Counted from the stretch's first letter, positions 49,424 through 57,951 are shown. The stretch: 64,000 nt of DNA from Nocardioides eburneiflavus (GCF_004785795.1 NZ_SRRO01000001.1:3100001-3164000); one strand, 5' to 3'. Notes: generated by a model from the sequence alone, not told the origin. Made by a program: numbers and translations.

Positions 49424-50914
49424 ATGCACCAGACCCTTGACGATCACGCCGGTCTGTCCCGTCAAATCCGCACCACCCCCTACGTCAACGGCCTCTGGGT
49501 CGACGTCGGCGAGTCGGGCACGATCGATGTCGACGATCCCGCAACGGGGGAGATCGTCGCCACCGTGCCAGCGATGAGTCGCGCTCAGGTGCGGGACGCC
49601 ATCGAGGCCGCGCACCGCGCGCTCCCCGCCTGGCGCAGTCGGTCCGGCAAGGACCGCTGCACGGTCCTCCGGGCCTGGGCCGAGCTCGTCGCCGCCAACG
49701 CCGAGCACCTCGCTCGGCTGATCGCGCTCGAGGAGGGCAAGCCGCTGGCGGAGGCCAGGGGAGAGGTGGCGTATGCCGGCTCCTTCATCGAGTGGTTCGC
49801 TGAGGAGGCCAAGCGCGTAAGCGGCGAAGTTCTCATGACGCCGCAGGCCTCTGGTCGCATCGTGGTCCTGAAGGAGCCGGTGGGCGTCTGCACCGCCATC
49901 ACGCCGTGGAACTTCCCCGCCGCGATGATCACCCGCAAGGCTGCGCCGGCGCTCGCTGCCGGGTGCACGATGGTGGTCAAGCCGGCCGAGCAGACCCCGC
50001 TGACAGCGTTCGCGCTGGCCGAGCTGGCTGCAGAGGCGGGCGTGCCGCCAGGGGTGCTCAACGTCGTGACCGGCCATCCCGAGGAGATCGGGCCCGAGCT
50101 CACGACGCACGAACTGGTGCGCAAGATCAGCTTCACCGGGTCCACGCAGGTGGGTCGACTGCTCCTCGCCCAGGCGGCGGGCACGGTCAAGAGGGCCTCG
50201 ATGGAGCTCGGTGGCAATGCTCCGATCCTAGTGTTCGACGACGCCGACATCGATACGGCGCTCTCGGGTGTCATGGCGGCCAAGTTCCGCAATTCGGGGG
50301 AGTCCTGCATCGGAGGCAACCGCGTGTACGTGCAGGCGGGGATCTACGACGCCTTCGCCGCAGCACTCGCGGAGAGGGCCGCCTCACTCATCGTGGGCCC
50401 CGGCCTGGAAACCGACAGCCATATCGGGCCTCTGATCGACCAGGCTGCCATCGCCAAGGTTGAGGCGCATATCGCCGACGCGACCGCAGGCGGCGCCTCG
50501 GTCCTCAGCGGCGGGACCGTTGATCCACGCGGTGGCCGATTCTTCACTCCGACCGTCCTCGGCAACGTCCTGCCCGGCATGCTGGTGACCAGGGAGGAGA
50601 CGTTCGGCCCGGTCCTGCCGCTGATCAGGTTCGAGAGCGAGGCCGAGGTCGTCGCGTGGGCCAACGACTCCGAATACGGGTTGGCCGCCTACGTGTTCAC
50701 CCGGGATGCCGAGCGGACCTGGAGGGTCGCGGGAGCCCTCGAGGCGGGCATGGTCGGGATCAATACCGGACTGATCTCCAATGAGATCGCCCCCTTCGGC
50801 GGCATCAAGCAGTCGGGACTGGGTCGGGAGGGGTCGGTCCACGGGATCGACGAGTACCTAGAGCTCAAGTACGTCGCCTGGGAGAACGCCCGTGGCGTAC
50901 CTCTGCCCGAGTGA
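49424..50914 (+). CDS. NAD(P)-dependent aldehyde dehydrogenase (GabD-like)
   Basis: A 496-residue aldehyde dehydrogenase of the succinate-semialdehyde type: ITPWNFPAAMITRKAAPALA (oxyanion Asn), ISFTGSTQVGRLLL, general base Glu261 in SMELGGNAP, nucleophile Cys295 in RNSGESCIGGNRVYV, and EETFGPVLPL. The wording SGESC replaces the usual AGQTC but keeps the Cys. The ATG at 49424 is 9 bp after the cyclodeaminase stop. It would oxidise an aldehyde released by the adjacent lyase/aldolase. Confidence 0.9.
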   Translation: MHQTLDDHAGLSRQIRTTPYVNGLWVDVGESGTIDVDDPATGEIVATVPAMSRAQVRDAIEAAHRALPAWRSRSGKDRCTVLRAWAELVAANAEHLARLIALEEGKPLAEARGEVAYAGSFIEWFAEEAKRVSGEVLMTPQASGRIVVLKEPVGVCTAITPWNFPAAMITRKAAPALAAGCTMVVKPAEQTPLTAFALAELAAEAGVPPGVLNVVTGHPEEIGPELTTHELVRKISFTGSTQVGRLLLAQAAGTVKRASMELGGNAPILVFDDADIDTALSGVMAAKFRNSGESCIGGNRVYVQAGIYDAFAAALAERAASLIVGPGLETDSHIGPLIDQAAIAKVEAHIADATAGGASVLSGGTVDPRGGRFFTPTVLGNVLPGMLVTREETFGPVLPLIRFESEAEVVAWANDSEYGLAAYVFTRDAERTWRVAGALEAGMVGINTGLISNEIAPFGGIKQSGLGREGSVHGIDEYLELKYVAWENARGVPLPE

Positions 50915-50977
50915 TGACTGCTCAACCACCCACGGAGAGCCGACAGACCTGTCCGTCACTATCTAAGGAGTCACACC

Positions 50978-51997
50978 ATGCCCAGCTACACCCGGCCGGA
51001 GGCCCGCGAGTGGGCGCGCGAAAAACTCATCGGTGCGATCAACTGCACCATTCCCTCGTTCACCTCCGACCTGCGGGGAATCAACGAGAAGGCAATTCGG
51101 CACGACATCGCACTCGCCAAGCAGCACGGGTTCATCGGCACCCTGGGGGTCTCGGAAGTGGCGATCTCCGTGCCGGAGTACACCGACTTCTTGCAGATCT
51201 CGAAGGACGAGGGCGGCGACGACTTCGTACTTGTCCACCACGCGAGCTGGAGCAACCTGGAGCAGAACCTCGAGGCGCTGAGAGGCGCGGAGGATGCGGG
51301 GGCCGACATCGTGCTGCTGTCCTACCCCCCGAACTTCTACCCCGAGACCGAGCAGGAGATCTACGACTACACCAAGGCGGTGTGCGACGCCACCGACCTC
51401 GCGGTGATCCTCTTCCCGATGTACTTGTGGGGCTTCAGCCCGCGGATCCACCCCTCCGACATCCCCGTGCGTCTGATCCGCCGGCTCCTGGACGATTGCC
51501 CCAACATCGCCGTCATCAAGGCCGAGGGCGGGTTCCCCCACTACATGGGGGCGATCGAGTGCCAGCGTCACTTCGGCGAGGAGGTCGTGATCTCCGTGCC
51601 CATCGAGTCGGACCTGATCTCGCTCGGCCAGCTCTTCCCGATCCAGCTCTCCGCGACCAGCGATCACGAGTACTACGGCCCGATGATCCCGCGCATCATG
51701 GAGCTGCTGCGGGCAGAGAAGTTCGACGACGCCAGCGAGCTGTTCTGGCAGATCCACCCCGGTCGCAAGGTGAAGGCGAGCCTGGGTCCCGTGATCGGTG
51801 GCGGCGCATTCATCAACCGACAGTTCTGGAAGTTCCAGGGCTGGCTCCAGGGCTACAACGGGGGGCCGTTGAGGCAGCCCACTCAGCGCATCCACGACGC
51901 GCAGATGAAGGCTCTGCGCCAGGCGCTGGTGGACTCGCAGCTTGAGCCGAGCATGGACCCGTTCCGTGAGTTCTTCATCGGACGTAACCCGGTCTGA
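50978..51997 (+). CDS. Dihydrodipicolinate synthase-family lyase/aldolase
   Basis: A 339-residue class I (Schiff base) TIM-barrel enzyme: INCTIPSFTSDLRGINEKAI start, FIGTLGVSEVA, LLSYPPNFYPETEQEIYDYT, Tyr in ILFPMYLWGF, and Schiff-base Lys181 in IAVIKAEGGFPHY. It is longer than DapA (about 290) and closer in size to hydratase-aldolases of PAH breakdown (NahE/PhdG types) or sugar-acid dehydratases. The ATG follows TAAGGAG. Two decayed copies of its C-terminus occur at 39957-40100 and 55321-55608. With the aldehyde dehydrogenase, a hydratase-aldolase role is attractive but unproven. Confidence 0.82.
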   Translation: MPSYTRPEAREWAREKLIGAINCTIPSFTSDLRGINEKAIRHDIALAKQHGFIGTLGVSEVAISVPEYTDFLQISKDEGGDDFVLVHHASWSNLEQNLEALRGAEDAGADIVLLSYPPNFYPETEQEIYDYTKAVCDATDLAVILFPMYLWGFSPRIHPSDIPVRLIRRLLDDCPNIAVIKAEGGFPHYMGAIECQRHFGEEVVISVPIESDLISLGQLFPIQLSATSDHEYYGPMIPRIMELLRAEKFDDASELFWQIHPGRKVKASLGPVIGGGAFINRQFWKFQGWLQGYNGGPLRQPTQRIHDAQMKALRQALVDSQLEPSMDPFREFFIGRNPV

Positions 51998-52002
51998 TCG
52001 TC

Positions 52003-52210
52003 CCATCCGGGATGCCCTCAACCAGATAGCAGCGGAGATCGAGCTCGACAGAGTCGGCATCGATCCTCGAACCGAGGGCACGACGGACGTCGGTCGAGCC
52101 CCGTTCCTCCTCCGCGACACCCAGCGGGAGACACTGTGCCGTCATGCTTCGAGTCGTTCCAGCGGAGGGGAACGCGCCGAAGCTGCTCAAGCCGCCGATG
52201 CGGGTGCATC
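52003..52210 (+). pseudogene. Decayed LysR fragment with internal deletion
   Basis: Translation right after the lyase stop gives RPIRDALNQIAAEI, then jumps to ELDRVGIDPRTEGTTDVGRA and PFLLRDTQ. These match two separated parts of LysR B (SPIREALNQID near residue 75; VQLDRLGIERRTEVTTDFGLAPFLLRDT near 210), with about 125 residues missing between. After a frame change it reads EGNAPKLLKPPMRVHQ, matching EGVGLKLLEPPMRLDP. It is therefore a deleted and frameshifted paralogue. Confidence 0.75.
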
Positions 52211-53171
52211 AGAGACGCAAGAGTCTGCGTGCGTTGGCTCCCATGTCGATCGGGAGCCGTTCGACCTGGGCCGGAGAGGACGAGTCCCATCCCCCGAAGT
52301 TCGTCCCGAGGACCAGCCGCTCCGGATTCGCCGTTTCGATGAGTAGATCAGCGCTCTTGTCGGAATGGACGTGGACGTCGAACCACAGGCGGTTGTAGCC
52401 CTCGTCGAAATCAGCGAGGTCGACCGGAGCCGCGCCTGTTGCGACCCAGGCGCGGACCCTTCCGAGCAGGAACGGCACCGCGCCCCCGCCGTGGCTGATG
52501 CAGATGTCCAGCTCGGAATGGCGGCGGAGCACACCACCGAGGAGGAGCGACGTCGTCGCGATCGTCTCCTCGAAGGGGTAGCCGATCGTGACGTCGCGCA
52601 GCCAGCGTCGCAGGCGGGGGTCTCCGTCAGGTCCGTCGATGCCGGGGACGACCGAGTGTATGAACAGCGGCACGTCGAGGTCCGAGCAGGCGGCGTAGAG
52701 GTCGTCGAGATCAGGGTGATCGAGGTCCTCAGCGGCGTCAGTGCCAATGACCGCGCCGACCACGTTCAGGTCCCGGACGGCCCGCTCAAGCTCCGTGACC
52801 GCCGCTCCGACATCGCTGACGGGCAACAGGGCGAGTGCCTTCAGCCGGGCGGGATCTGCACTCGTCCACTCGGAGAGGAGCTCGTTGTACCTGCTCGCGA
52901 AGCGGCTGGCTACCTCGGCGGGCGTATGGGAGAAGTACCACAGCGGGGACGCACTGACCACCTGCACCTCGATGCCGGCCTTGTCCAACTCGTCGAGCCG
53001 CTGCTCGGCAGTGCGGTCCAATCCCGGGATCTTCCCCAGCACGTAGTCGAACCCTCCGGTGGTGAGCGTCGCGATTCCCGCCGCGTCCCGGGTGAGAAAC
53101 GGGCCGAGGTCGCCGACACTTCCGAGAAGTGTCTCGAAGAACAGGTGGGCGTGCGTGTCGATAGCCGACAT
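52209..53171 (-). CDS. Amidohydrolase-family (ACMSD-like) hydrolase or decarboxylase
   Basis: A 320-residue amidohydrolase_2 protein: IDTHAHLFFETLLG (metal HxH at 5-7), VVSASPLWYFSHTP, ALALLPVSD, LFIHSVVPG, a metal His in CISHGGGAVPFLLGR, and Asp/Asn near LVLGTNFGGWDSS. The last shows NFGGW where SDxPH-like Asp is usual in ACMSD, so the metal site may differ. The ATG overlaps the extradiol dioxygenase stop (TGATG). ACMSD-like enzymes remove carboxyl groups from ring-cleavage products, a role that would fit here. Confidence 0.85.
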   Translation of the reverse strand: MSAIDTHAHLFFETLLGSVGDLGPFLTRDAAGIATLTTGGFDYVLGKIPGLDRTAEQRLDELDKAGIEVQVVSASPLWYFSHTPAEVASRFASRYNELLSEWTSADPARLKALALLPVSDVGAAVTELERAVRDLNVVGAVIGTDAAEDLDHPDLDDLYAACSDLDVPLFIHSVVPGIDGPDGDPRLRRWLRDVTIGYPFEETIATTSLLLGGVLRRHSELDICISHGGGAVPFLLGRVRAWVATGAAPVDLADFDEGYNRLWFDVHVHSDKSADLLIETANPERLVLGTNFGGWDSSSPAQVERLPIDMGANARRLLRL

Positions 53172-54109
53172 CACGAGTGCTGCGGGTCGACGGGGTGGAC
53201 GGTGGGGTTCATGCCGAGGTGCGAGTACTCGTGACCCCAGACTTCGCCAACCCAGCCCTCGGCGCTGTCGAAGTACTGAGCGGACCAGCTGCCGTCGTCG
53301 ACCTGGATGGAGTCCCATCCGATCTCGAAGTCGAACCCCGTGGGGGTCCGGGCGTAGAAGGACAACATCCGGTCGCCGATGTGACGGCCCATTGACGACG
53401 AGATGGGGAGGCCGGCCTTGTGCGCAGCGTCGTAAGCCATGCCGACTGCGTCCATATTTTTCGTCTCGATCATGACGTGCTGCAGCCCACTCATCCCGGC
53501 CATGCCCATCAGCCCGAGGCTGTGGTGGCGGGGGTTGGCGGCACGCAGGAACCACATTTCGCTGAACGGCCCACCGACGCGGGTGATGTCGGACGTCTTC
53601 AGGCCGAGGACGCGGGTGAAGAATTCTACGGCCTGCTCGATGTCGGGAACGACGAGCACAGCGTGGCCCAAGCCCTGGCTGCCGGTCACGAACTGTGACT
53701 GATAATGGCCACCGCGGAACCGTCCCTCGAAGGTCAGTTGACCGGAGAACAGCTCGTGCCGGTTGCCGAAGGGGTCCTTGAAATGGAACAGGTAGCGCAC
53801 CGAGCGGTCGGCACGCTCCTCCGGCTTGGCCTCGGTGACCTCGACGCCGTGAGCTCGCAGCTCGGCGACGGCACCGTCGAGATCCGTGGCGCTGTGGAGC
53901 TCCCAGCCGATGTAGGCCAGCTTGTGGTCGGGCCCCGGGTGGACGGCCAGCCTGTAGGCGCGGTCGTCCCATGACACGCGGAGCACGCTCTCGCCCGCGG
54001 AGTCGGATTTCTCCTCCACCTCCAAGCCGTAGACGTCGGGCCCGAGCGCGAGCCACTCGCTGGCTGCCGGTGATTCGACTCCGACGTAGCCAAGACTGTG
54101 AATCCGCAT
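53171..54109 (-). CDS. Extradiol ring-cleavage dioxygenase, type I (BphC/VOC family)
   Basis: A 312-residue two-domain VOC dioxygenase: IHSLGYVGVESPAASEWLAL opens the non-catalytic domain. The catalytic domain holds the Fe(II) triad His149 (QGLGHAVLVV), His211 (SGLQHVMIE) and Glu262 (GFDFEIGW). It opens a catechol ring of a larger aromatic, like 2,3-dihydroxybiphenyl dioxygenase. The ATG at 54109 is preceded by GGAAC-type purines. With the amidohydrolase it forms a minus-strand pair divergent from LysR C and from the second Rieske operon, whose product it may cleave. Confidence 0.92.
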   Translation of the reverse strand: MRIHSLGYVGVESPAASEWLALGPDVYGLEVEEKSDSAGESVLRVSWDDRAYRLAVHPGPDHKLAYIGWELHSATDLDGAVAELRAHGVEVTEAKPEERADRSVRYLFHFKDPFGNRHELFSGQLTFEGRFRGGHYQSQFVTGSQGLGHAVLVVPDIEQAVEFFTRVLGLKTSDITRVGGPFSEMWFLRAANPRHHSLGLMGMAGMSGLQHVMIETKNMDAVGMAYDAAHKAGLPISSSMGRHIGDRMLSFYARTPTGFDFEIGWDSIQVDDGSWSAQYFDSAEGWVGEVWGHEYSHLGMNPTVHPVDPQHS

Positions 54110-54259
54110 GTCCTGAAGTTCCTTCCTTGATCGTTCTGGGCCCGGTGGCGATCAGCGCGTTGCTGTAATCTCGCACCTCGTGAGCGGCGCGAGACGGGGC
54201 CGCGGCAGTTGCGTGGACAGCGTCACTGACCGCAAGCGAGAAGGGAAACAGGCAGTGGC

Positions 54260-54272
54260 GATAGTCGCTATC
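54260..54272. promoter_or_regulatory. GATAG-N3-CTATC palindrome between divergent genes
   Basis: A short perfect inverted repeat (5-3-5) 45 bp before the LysR start and 150 bp before the extradiol gene. Its place fits an autoregulatory LysR site, but it does not have the T-N11-A spacing and is short enough to arise by chance. Confidence 0.25.
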
Positions 54273-54316
54273 TGCAACCGCACACTCGTCGTGCCGGGCG
54301 TGCGGGAACCGAGACG

Positions 54317-55372
54317 ATGACATCGCATATCGGGTCGCTCGACGCGAACCTGTTGGCGCCGCTGCAGGCATTGCTAGAGCTGCAGCACGTCAGCCGAGCG
54401 GCTGAGCGCATGCACGTGAGCCAGTCAGCGATGAGTGCGACCTTGGCGCGTCTGCGCCGACACTTCGACGACGAACTGTTGATCAGGTCCGGTGCCGCCT
54501 ACTCCTTGACGCCCCTCGCGCGGTCCCTGCTGCCCCTGGTGAACTCGGCGATCCAAGCGGTCGAGTCAGCGTTCGACGCCCGCGCTGGGTTCGAGCCGCG
54601 AACCAGCGACCGGCGCTTCACGATCGTGGCCTCCGACTACGCAGCCGGTGTAGTGAACCCTCCGTTGCGGGCCCTGCTGGCCGAGACCGCTCCTGACGTC
54701 GGTGTCCACTTCCACTCGGTCCCCGGGAGCCCCGTCCTGGACCGCATGGCCCTTGAGTACGACCTGATCATCGCCCCCGGCGAATACGGGCTGCGCGGGG
54801 ACTTCCGGCCTCTCTTTCGCGACGAATTCGTTTGTCTGCTCGACCTGAATCACCCAGCGGCCGCCGAACCGGAGATCACCATCGACCAATTGTCGGAGAT
54901 CCCCCATGCCGCTGCATCGTTCGCCCCGGACCTCTCGACCGGGGCGGACCGGCTCCTCGATCAGCTCGGCGTGCACCGTCGGGTCGCCGTGGTGTCGGAC
55001 GAGTGGTTGTCACTCCCGTGGCTCATCCGGGATACCAGCCTCGTCGCGCTGCTCCCGCGCCGCATCGCCTCGTGGTGGGCTGCGCGGGGAGGCTTCGTCC
55101 TCCGCGAGGTCCCTGGGGACGACCGCGGTGAGTTCATCGAGAACGTCTACTGGCATCCCAGCCGGCGCGGTGATGACGGGTTGGCCTGGCTGCGCAACCA
55201 GATGGTCGACGCGATCGCGGAGTCCGACGGCGAGCCCAACCCCACGTACGTGGGCGCGAGCGCTGACGGGCGAACTCTGCGACACCCGCGCCGCGCGGAG
55301 CGAGCGCCGCATGGCGTACGACCGCTCGATGATCCCGCAGATCATGGAATTGCTGCCGGCAGAGATGTTTGA
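54317..55372 (+). CDS. LysR family transcriptional regulator (C), C-terminal read-through
   Basis: A LysR regulator of the same subgroup as A and B: SLDANLLAPLQALLELQHVS, RAAERMHVSQSAMSATLARL, RRHFDDELLIRSG; effector domain with RRFTIVASDYAAGV and SLPWLIRDTSLVALLPRRIA. The family domain ends near residue 310. The remaining 40 residues (DGRTLRHPRRAERAP...) are out-of-frame reading of a decayed DHDPS gene, so the natural stop was lost. It is divergent from the extradiol pair and upstream of the second Rieske operon, its likely targets. Confidence 0.85.
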   Translation: MTSHIGSLDANLLAPLQALLELQHVSRAAERMHVSQSAMSATLARLRRHFDDELLIRSGAAYSLTPLARSLLPLVNSAIQAVESAFDARAGFEPRTSDRRFTIVASDYAAGVVNPPLRALLAETAPDVGVHFHSVPGSPVLDRMALEYDLIIAPGEYGLRGDFRPLFRDEFVCLLDLNHPAAAEPEITIDQLSEIPHAAASFAPDLSTGADRLLDQLGVHRRVAVVSDEWLSLPWLIRDTSLVALLPRRIASWWAARGGFVLREVPGDDRGEFIENVYWHPSRRGDDGLAWLRNQMVDAIAESDGEPNPTYVGASADGRTLRHPRRAERAPHGVRPLDDPADHGIAAGRDV

Positions 55373-55608
55373 CCGAGCCGGCGGCCTGTTATGGCAGATC
55401 CACCCCGACCGCAGGTGACGGTGAGCCTGGCCCCGTGATCGCTGGGGGCGCGTTGATCAACGGACATGTCTGGAAGTCCAGGGCTGGCCCGAGGGCTGCG
55501 AAGGCGGGCCGTTGTGGCTGGTCACTTGTCCCACTCAGCGCACGCCGCGCAGAAGAGGGCTCGTGTGCCCGTTTCGTGAGTTCTTCACCGGTTGCGACCC
55601 GGCGTGAT
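55321..55608 (+). pseudogene. Decayed C-terminal part of DHDPS-family gene
   Basis: Across two or more frames the sequence reads MIPQIMELLPAEMFDRAGGL, LWQIHPDR, then VSLAPVIAGGALINGHVWKS, and finally CPFREFFTGCDPA before a stop at about 55606. In order this matches residues about 235-339 of the intact gene at 50978 (MIPRIMELLRAEKFDDASEL, LGPVIGGGAFINRQFWKF, DPFREFFIGRNPV). Several frameshifts make it non-functional. It overlaps the end of LysR C. Confidence 0.8.
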
Positions 55609-55644
55609 CTGGGGCGTGGAATCGACCGCGTGGCGGGTTCAATG

Positions 55645-55659
55645 ATCGACGTGGTCGAT
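55645..55659. promoter_or_regulatory. LysR-type T-N11-A palindrome before second Rieske operon
   Basis: ATCGAC-GTG-GTCGAT is a perfect 6-3-6 inverted repeat in which T55646 and A55658 have exactly 11 bases between them, the classical LysR box. It lies about 135 bp upstream of the Rieske alpha start and downstream of the LysR C gene. Binding is inference. Confidence 0.5.
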
Positions 55660-55792
55660 GGATCCGAATTGATGCCAGTCGTCTTTTCATGATGTGACCG
55701 GTGCCATACCGTGGGCTCATCACGCGAGTGTCGAGCCGCACGCCTCGGGTCACGGTGCCCTCGCAACAACGCCAGTTCAGCAAGGGAGAAGC

Positions 55793-57181
55793 ATGACCGT
55801 CACGACCCCTTCCACGTCTGCCCACGACAGTGTTGCCGCGACCCTGGAGCGGGTTGAGCAGGCTCTCGACAACGATCGCCTGCCTGTCGAGATCTTCAAC
55901 GACGAGGCCGTCTTCAAGGCTGAGATGGATCAGATCTTCGGCACCTGTTGGGTGTTTCTCGCGCACGAGAGCGAGATCCCGAAGGCCGGGGACTTCGTCC
56001 AGCGACGCATCGGCGTTGATCCTGTGATCGTCACGCGGGATGGCAAGGGTGAAGTCAACGTGCTCTCGAACTACTGCCGCCACCGCGGCACGCAGGTCTG
56101 CCAGACCGACGCGGGCAACTCCCGTTTCTTCAAGTGCCCGTACCACGGCTGGACCTACTCGAACGATGGCGACCTCGTGGGCACCCCGAACAAGCACGGT
56201 GCCTACGCCGAGAACTTGGATCCCAAGGAGTGGGGGCTGTATCGGGCGCCGCGGGTGGACAGCCGGTTCGGCTTCATCTTCGCCTCGCTCGCGGCCGAGG
56301 GCCCGACGCTGGACGAGTACCTCGGCGGCGCCGGGTGGATGCTCCAGATGATGGTCGGGCTGCACCCGGATGGCATGAGGGTGGCGGGACCCCCGGAGCG
56401 CTACAAGCTGAAGGCCAACTGGAAGACGGGCTCCGAGAACTTCGCGGGCGACACCTACCACGTTGGGACGCTGCACTACAGCAATGAGGAGATCGGCATC
56501 GCGCCCGACCTCAAGAGCAACGTCGAGGTGACTCGCTCCTACGACTTCGGTAACGGCCACTACACGATTGGATTTCCGTTCGTTGAGCTGGCTGGACCGT
56601 TTGCCGCGTTCTGGGGTTACGACCCGGAGACGGCTGCCAAGTTCGACCTGAGCGGGCTCGACGAGACGCAGCGCCACATGGTGGAGAACGAGCCGCCGAT
56701 CGTGGGCACGATCTTCCCCAACCTGAGCTTCCTGCGGTCGCCGGTCCCGGTGCGCATCGGTGAGATGGAGATGGCGGTCGTCACGACGTTCCGCCAGTGG
56801 CAGCCCGTTGGTCCCGGCGAGATGGAGCTGTGGAACTGGCAGTTCGTGTGGACGTTCCAAGACGAGCAGCAGGCTCTCGACGCCTACGTCGCCGGTCAGT
56901 TCACCTTCGGGTCCGCCGGGACCTTCGAGGTTGACGACACCGTGGCCTGGGAGGGAGCTCCCAAGGCGGCGAAGAGCCCCTGGATGCGCCGGCAGGAGAT
57001 GGAGTTCAGCTTTGGACAGGCCCATATGAGCCCCGTGAACCGCGAGGCTGACCCCACCTACAAGGGTCCCGGGATCAAACGCCCCACCGGCTTCGGCGAG
57101 CACAACCAGATCAGCTTCTACAGGCACTGGGTCAACACGCTGCGCCACGGCACGCAGGCGACGAGCGTTCAGGAGGGCTGA
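55793..57181 (+). CDS. Rieske ring-hydroxylating dioxygenase, alpha subunit (second system)
   Basis: A 462-residue alpha subunit. Rieske ligands are C95/H97 (YCRHRGTQVC) and C115/H118 (KCPYHGW). The mononuclear iron ligands are D220, H223 and H228 (AGDTYHVGTLH). The distance between subdomains and the GDTYHxxxLH wording match Gram-positive PAH, phthalate or alkylbenzene dioxygenases rather than the HcaE-like copy at 24346. The ATG at 55793 follows AAGGGAGAAGC. First gene of an eight-gene operon running to 63480. Confidence 0.92.
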   Translation: MTVTTPSTSAHDSVAATLERVEQALDNDRLPVEIFNDEAVFKAEMDQIFGTCWVFLAHESEIPKAGDFVQRRIGVDPVIVTRDGKGEVNVLSNYCRHRGTQVCQTDAGNSRFFKCPYHGWTYSNDGDLVGTPNKHGAYAENLDPKEWGLYRAPRVDSRFGFIFASLAAEGPTLDEYLGGAGWMLQMMVGLHPDGMRVAGPPERYKLKANWKTGSENFAGDTYHVGTLHYSNEEIGIAPDLKSNVEVTRSYDFGNGHYTIGFPFVELAGPFAAFWGYDPETAAKFDLSGLDETQRHMVENEPPIVGTIFPNLSFLRSPVPVRIGEMEMAVVTTFRQWQPVGPGEMELWNWQFVWTFQDEQQALDAYVAGQFTFGSAGTFEVDDTVAWEGAPKAAKSPWMRRQEMEFSFGQAHMSPVNREADPTYKGPGIKRPTGFGEHNQISFYRHWVNTLRHGTQATSVQEG

Positions 57182-57184
57182 CGC

Positions 57185-57739
57185 ATGGCAATCACCGAGG
57201 CGAGTCCCGCGGCAACGGCGCCGGTCGACGCAATGGCTCCGGTCGACCCAGAGTTGCTCGCAACCGTTAACCAGTTCTTGGCGCTCGAAGCCAAGCTCTT
57301 GGACGAGGGCCGGGAGGAGGACTGGTTGGAGCTCCTCGACGAGGAGCTGCTCTACGTCGTCCCCATCAGGCTGGCCACCGAGGATCGGGCCGATGAGATC
57401 CAGCGCGGTGCCTTCCGCATCCGCGACACCAAGTACCACGTCCGCACCCGCCTCCAGCGGCTCGGGACCGGGCACGCCTACTCCGAGATCCCGCCGTCGC
57501 GGACCATGCGGCTGGTGGGCTCCGTTCTGGTACAGCGCACGGCGGACGCGGACGTAGTCGACGTCACCAGCGCGCTGCTCGTCTACCGCCAGCGCGGCAT
57601 CGACGACCACTTCGACCTCATTCCCTGTCGACGCAACGACACGCTGCGGCTCACGGCCCAGGGCCCTCGGCTGCTCACTCGTGAAGTGATCCTGACCGAA
57701 GTGGGCATCGCCACGCCCAACCTCGGAGTGTTCTTGTGA
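57185..57739 (+). CDS. Rieske dioxygenase, beta subunit (second system)
   Basis: A 184-residue beta subunit: VNQFLALEAKLLDEGREEDWLELL, YVVPIRLATEDR, RTRLQRLGTGHAYSEIPPSRTMRLVGSV, and VILTEVGIATPNLGVFL at the end. It lacks catalytic residues and completes the alpha-beta oxygenase. It starts 3 bp after the alpha stop and overlaps the ferredoxin gene by 4 bp, the standard compact order for this subgroup, unlike the first Rieske cluster. Confidence 0.9.
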   Translation: MAITEASPAATAPVDAMAPVDPELLATVNQFLALEAKLLDEGREEDWLELLDEELLYVVPIRLATEDRADEIQRGAFRIRDTKYHVRTRLQRLGTGHAYSEIPPSRTMRLVGSVLVQRTADADVVDVTSALLVYRQRGIDDHFDLIPCRRNDTLRLTAQGPRLLTREVILTEVGIATPNLGVFL

Positions 57740-57951
57740 CCGGACAGGTCGAGATCCTGCTCGACACCAACCTCTGCAACGGCTACGGCGTCTGCGTGAC
57801 GATCATGCCGGACGTGTTCGACACCCCGGCGGGTAGTCCGGTCGCGGTGCTTCTGCGAGACCGGGTCGAGGCAGACGAGACAGACGACCTCGACGAGGCC
57901 ATCCGCGCCTGTCCAGCGCAGGCGCTGGCCAAGCGCGAGCTAGCGTCGTGA
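57736..57951 (+). CDS. [3Fe-4S]-type ferredoxin (second system)
   Basis: A 71-residue ferredoxin with only three suitable Cys: C14 and C20 in NLCNGYGVC and C59 in IRACPAQAL, plus the usual acidic middle. This is the pattern of single 3Fe-4S ferredoxins that serve actinobacterial dioxygenases (PhdC, DfdA3-like) and P450s, in contrast with the Rieske ferredoxin of the first cluster. A GTG start overlaps the beta stop (GTGA), and its own stop overlaps the reductase start. Confidence 0.9.
   Translation: MTGQVEILLDTNLCNGYGVCVTIMPDVFDTPAGSPVAVLLRDRVEADETDDLDEAIRACPAQALAKRELAS

Noticed and set aside
55535..57610. Very long open frame on the minus strand (about 690 codons) opposite the second Rieske genes
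   Set aside because: It is antisense to two unmistakable oxygenase genes, has the composition typical of a high-GC shadow frame and contains no family motif. The same holds for long antisense frames at 24046-25740, 29586-31187 and 60350-62287.
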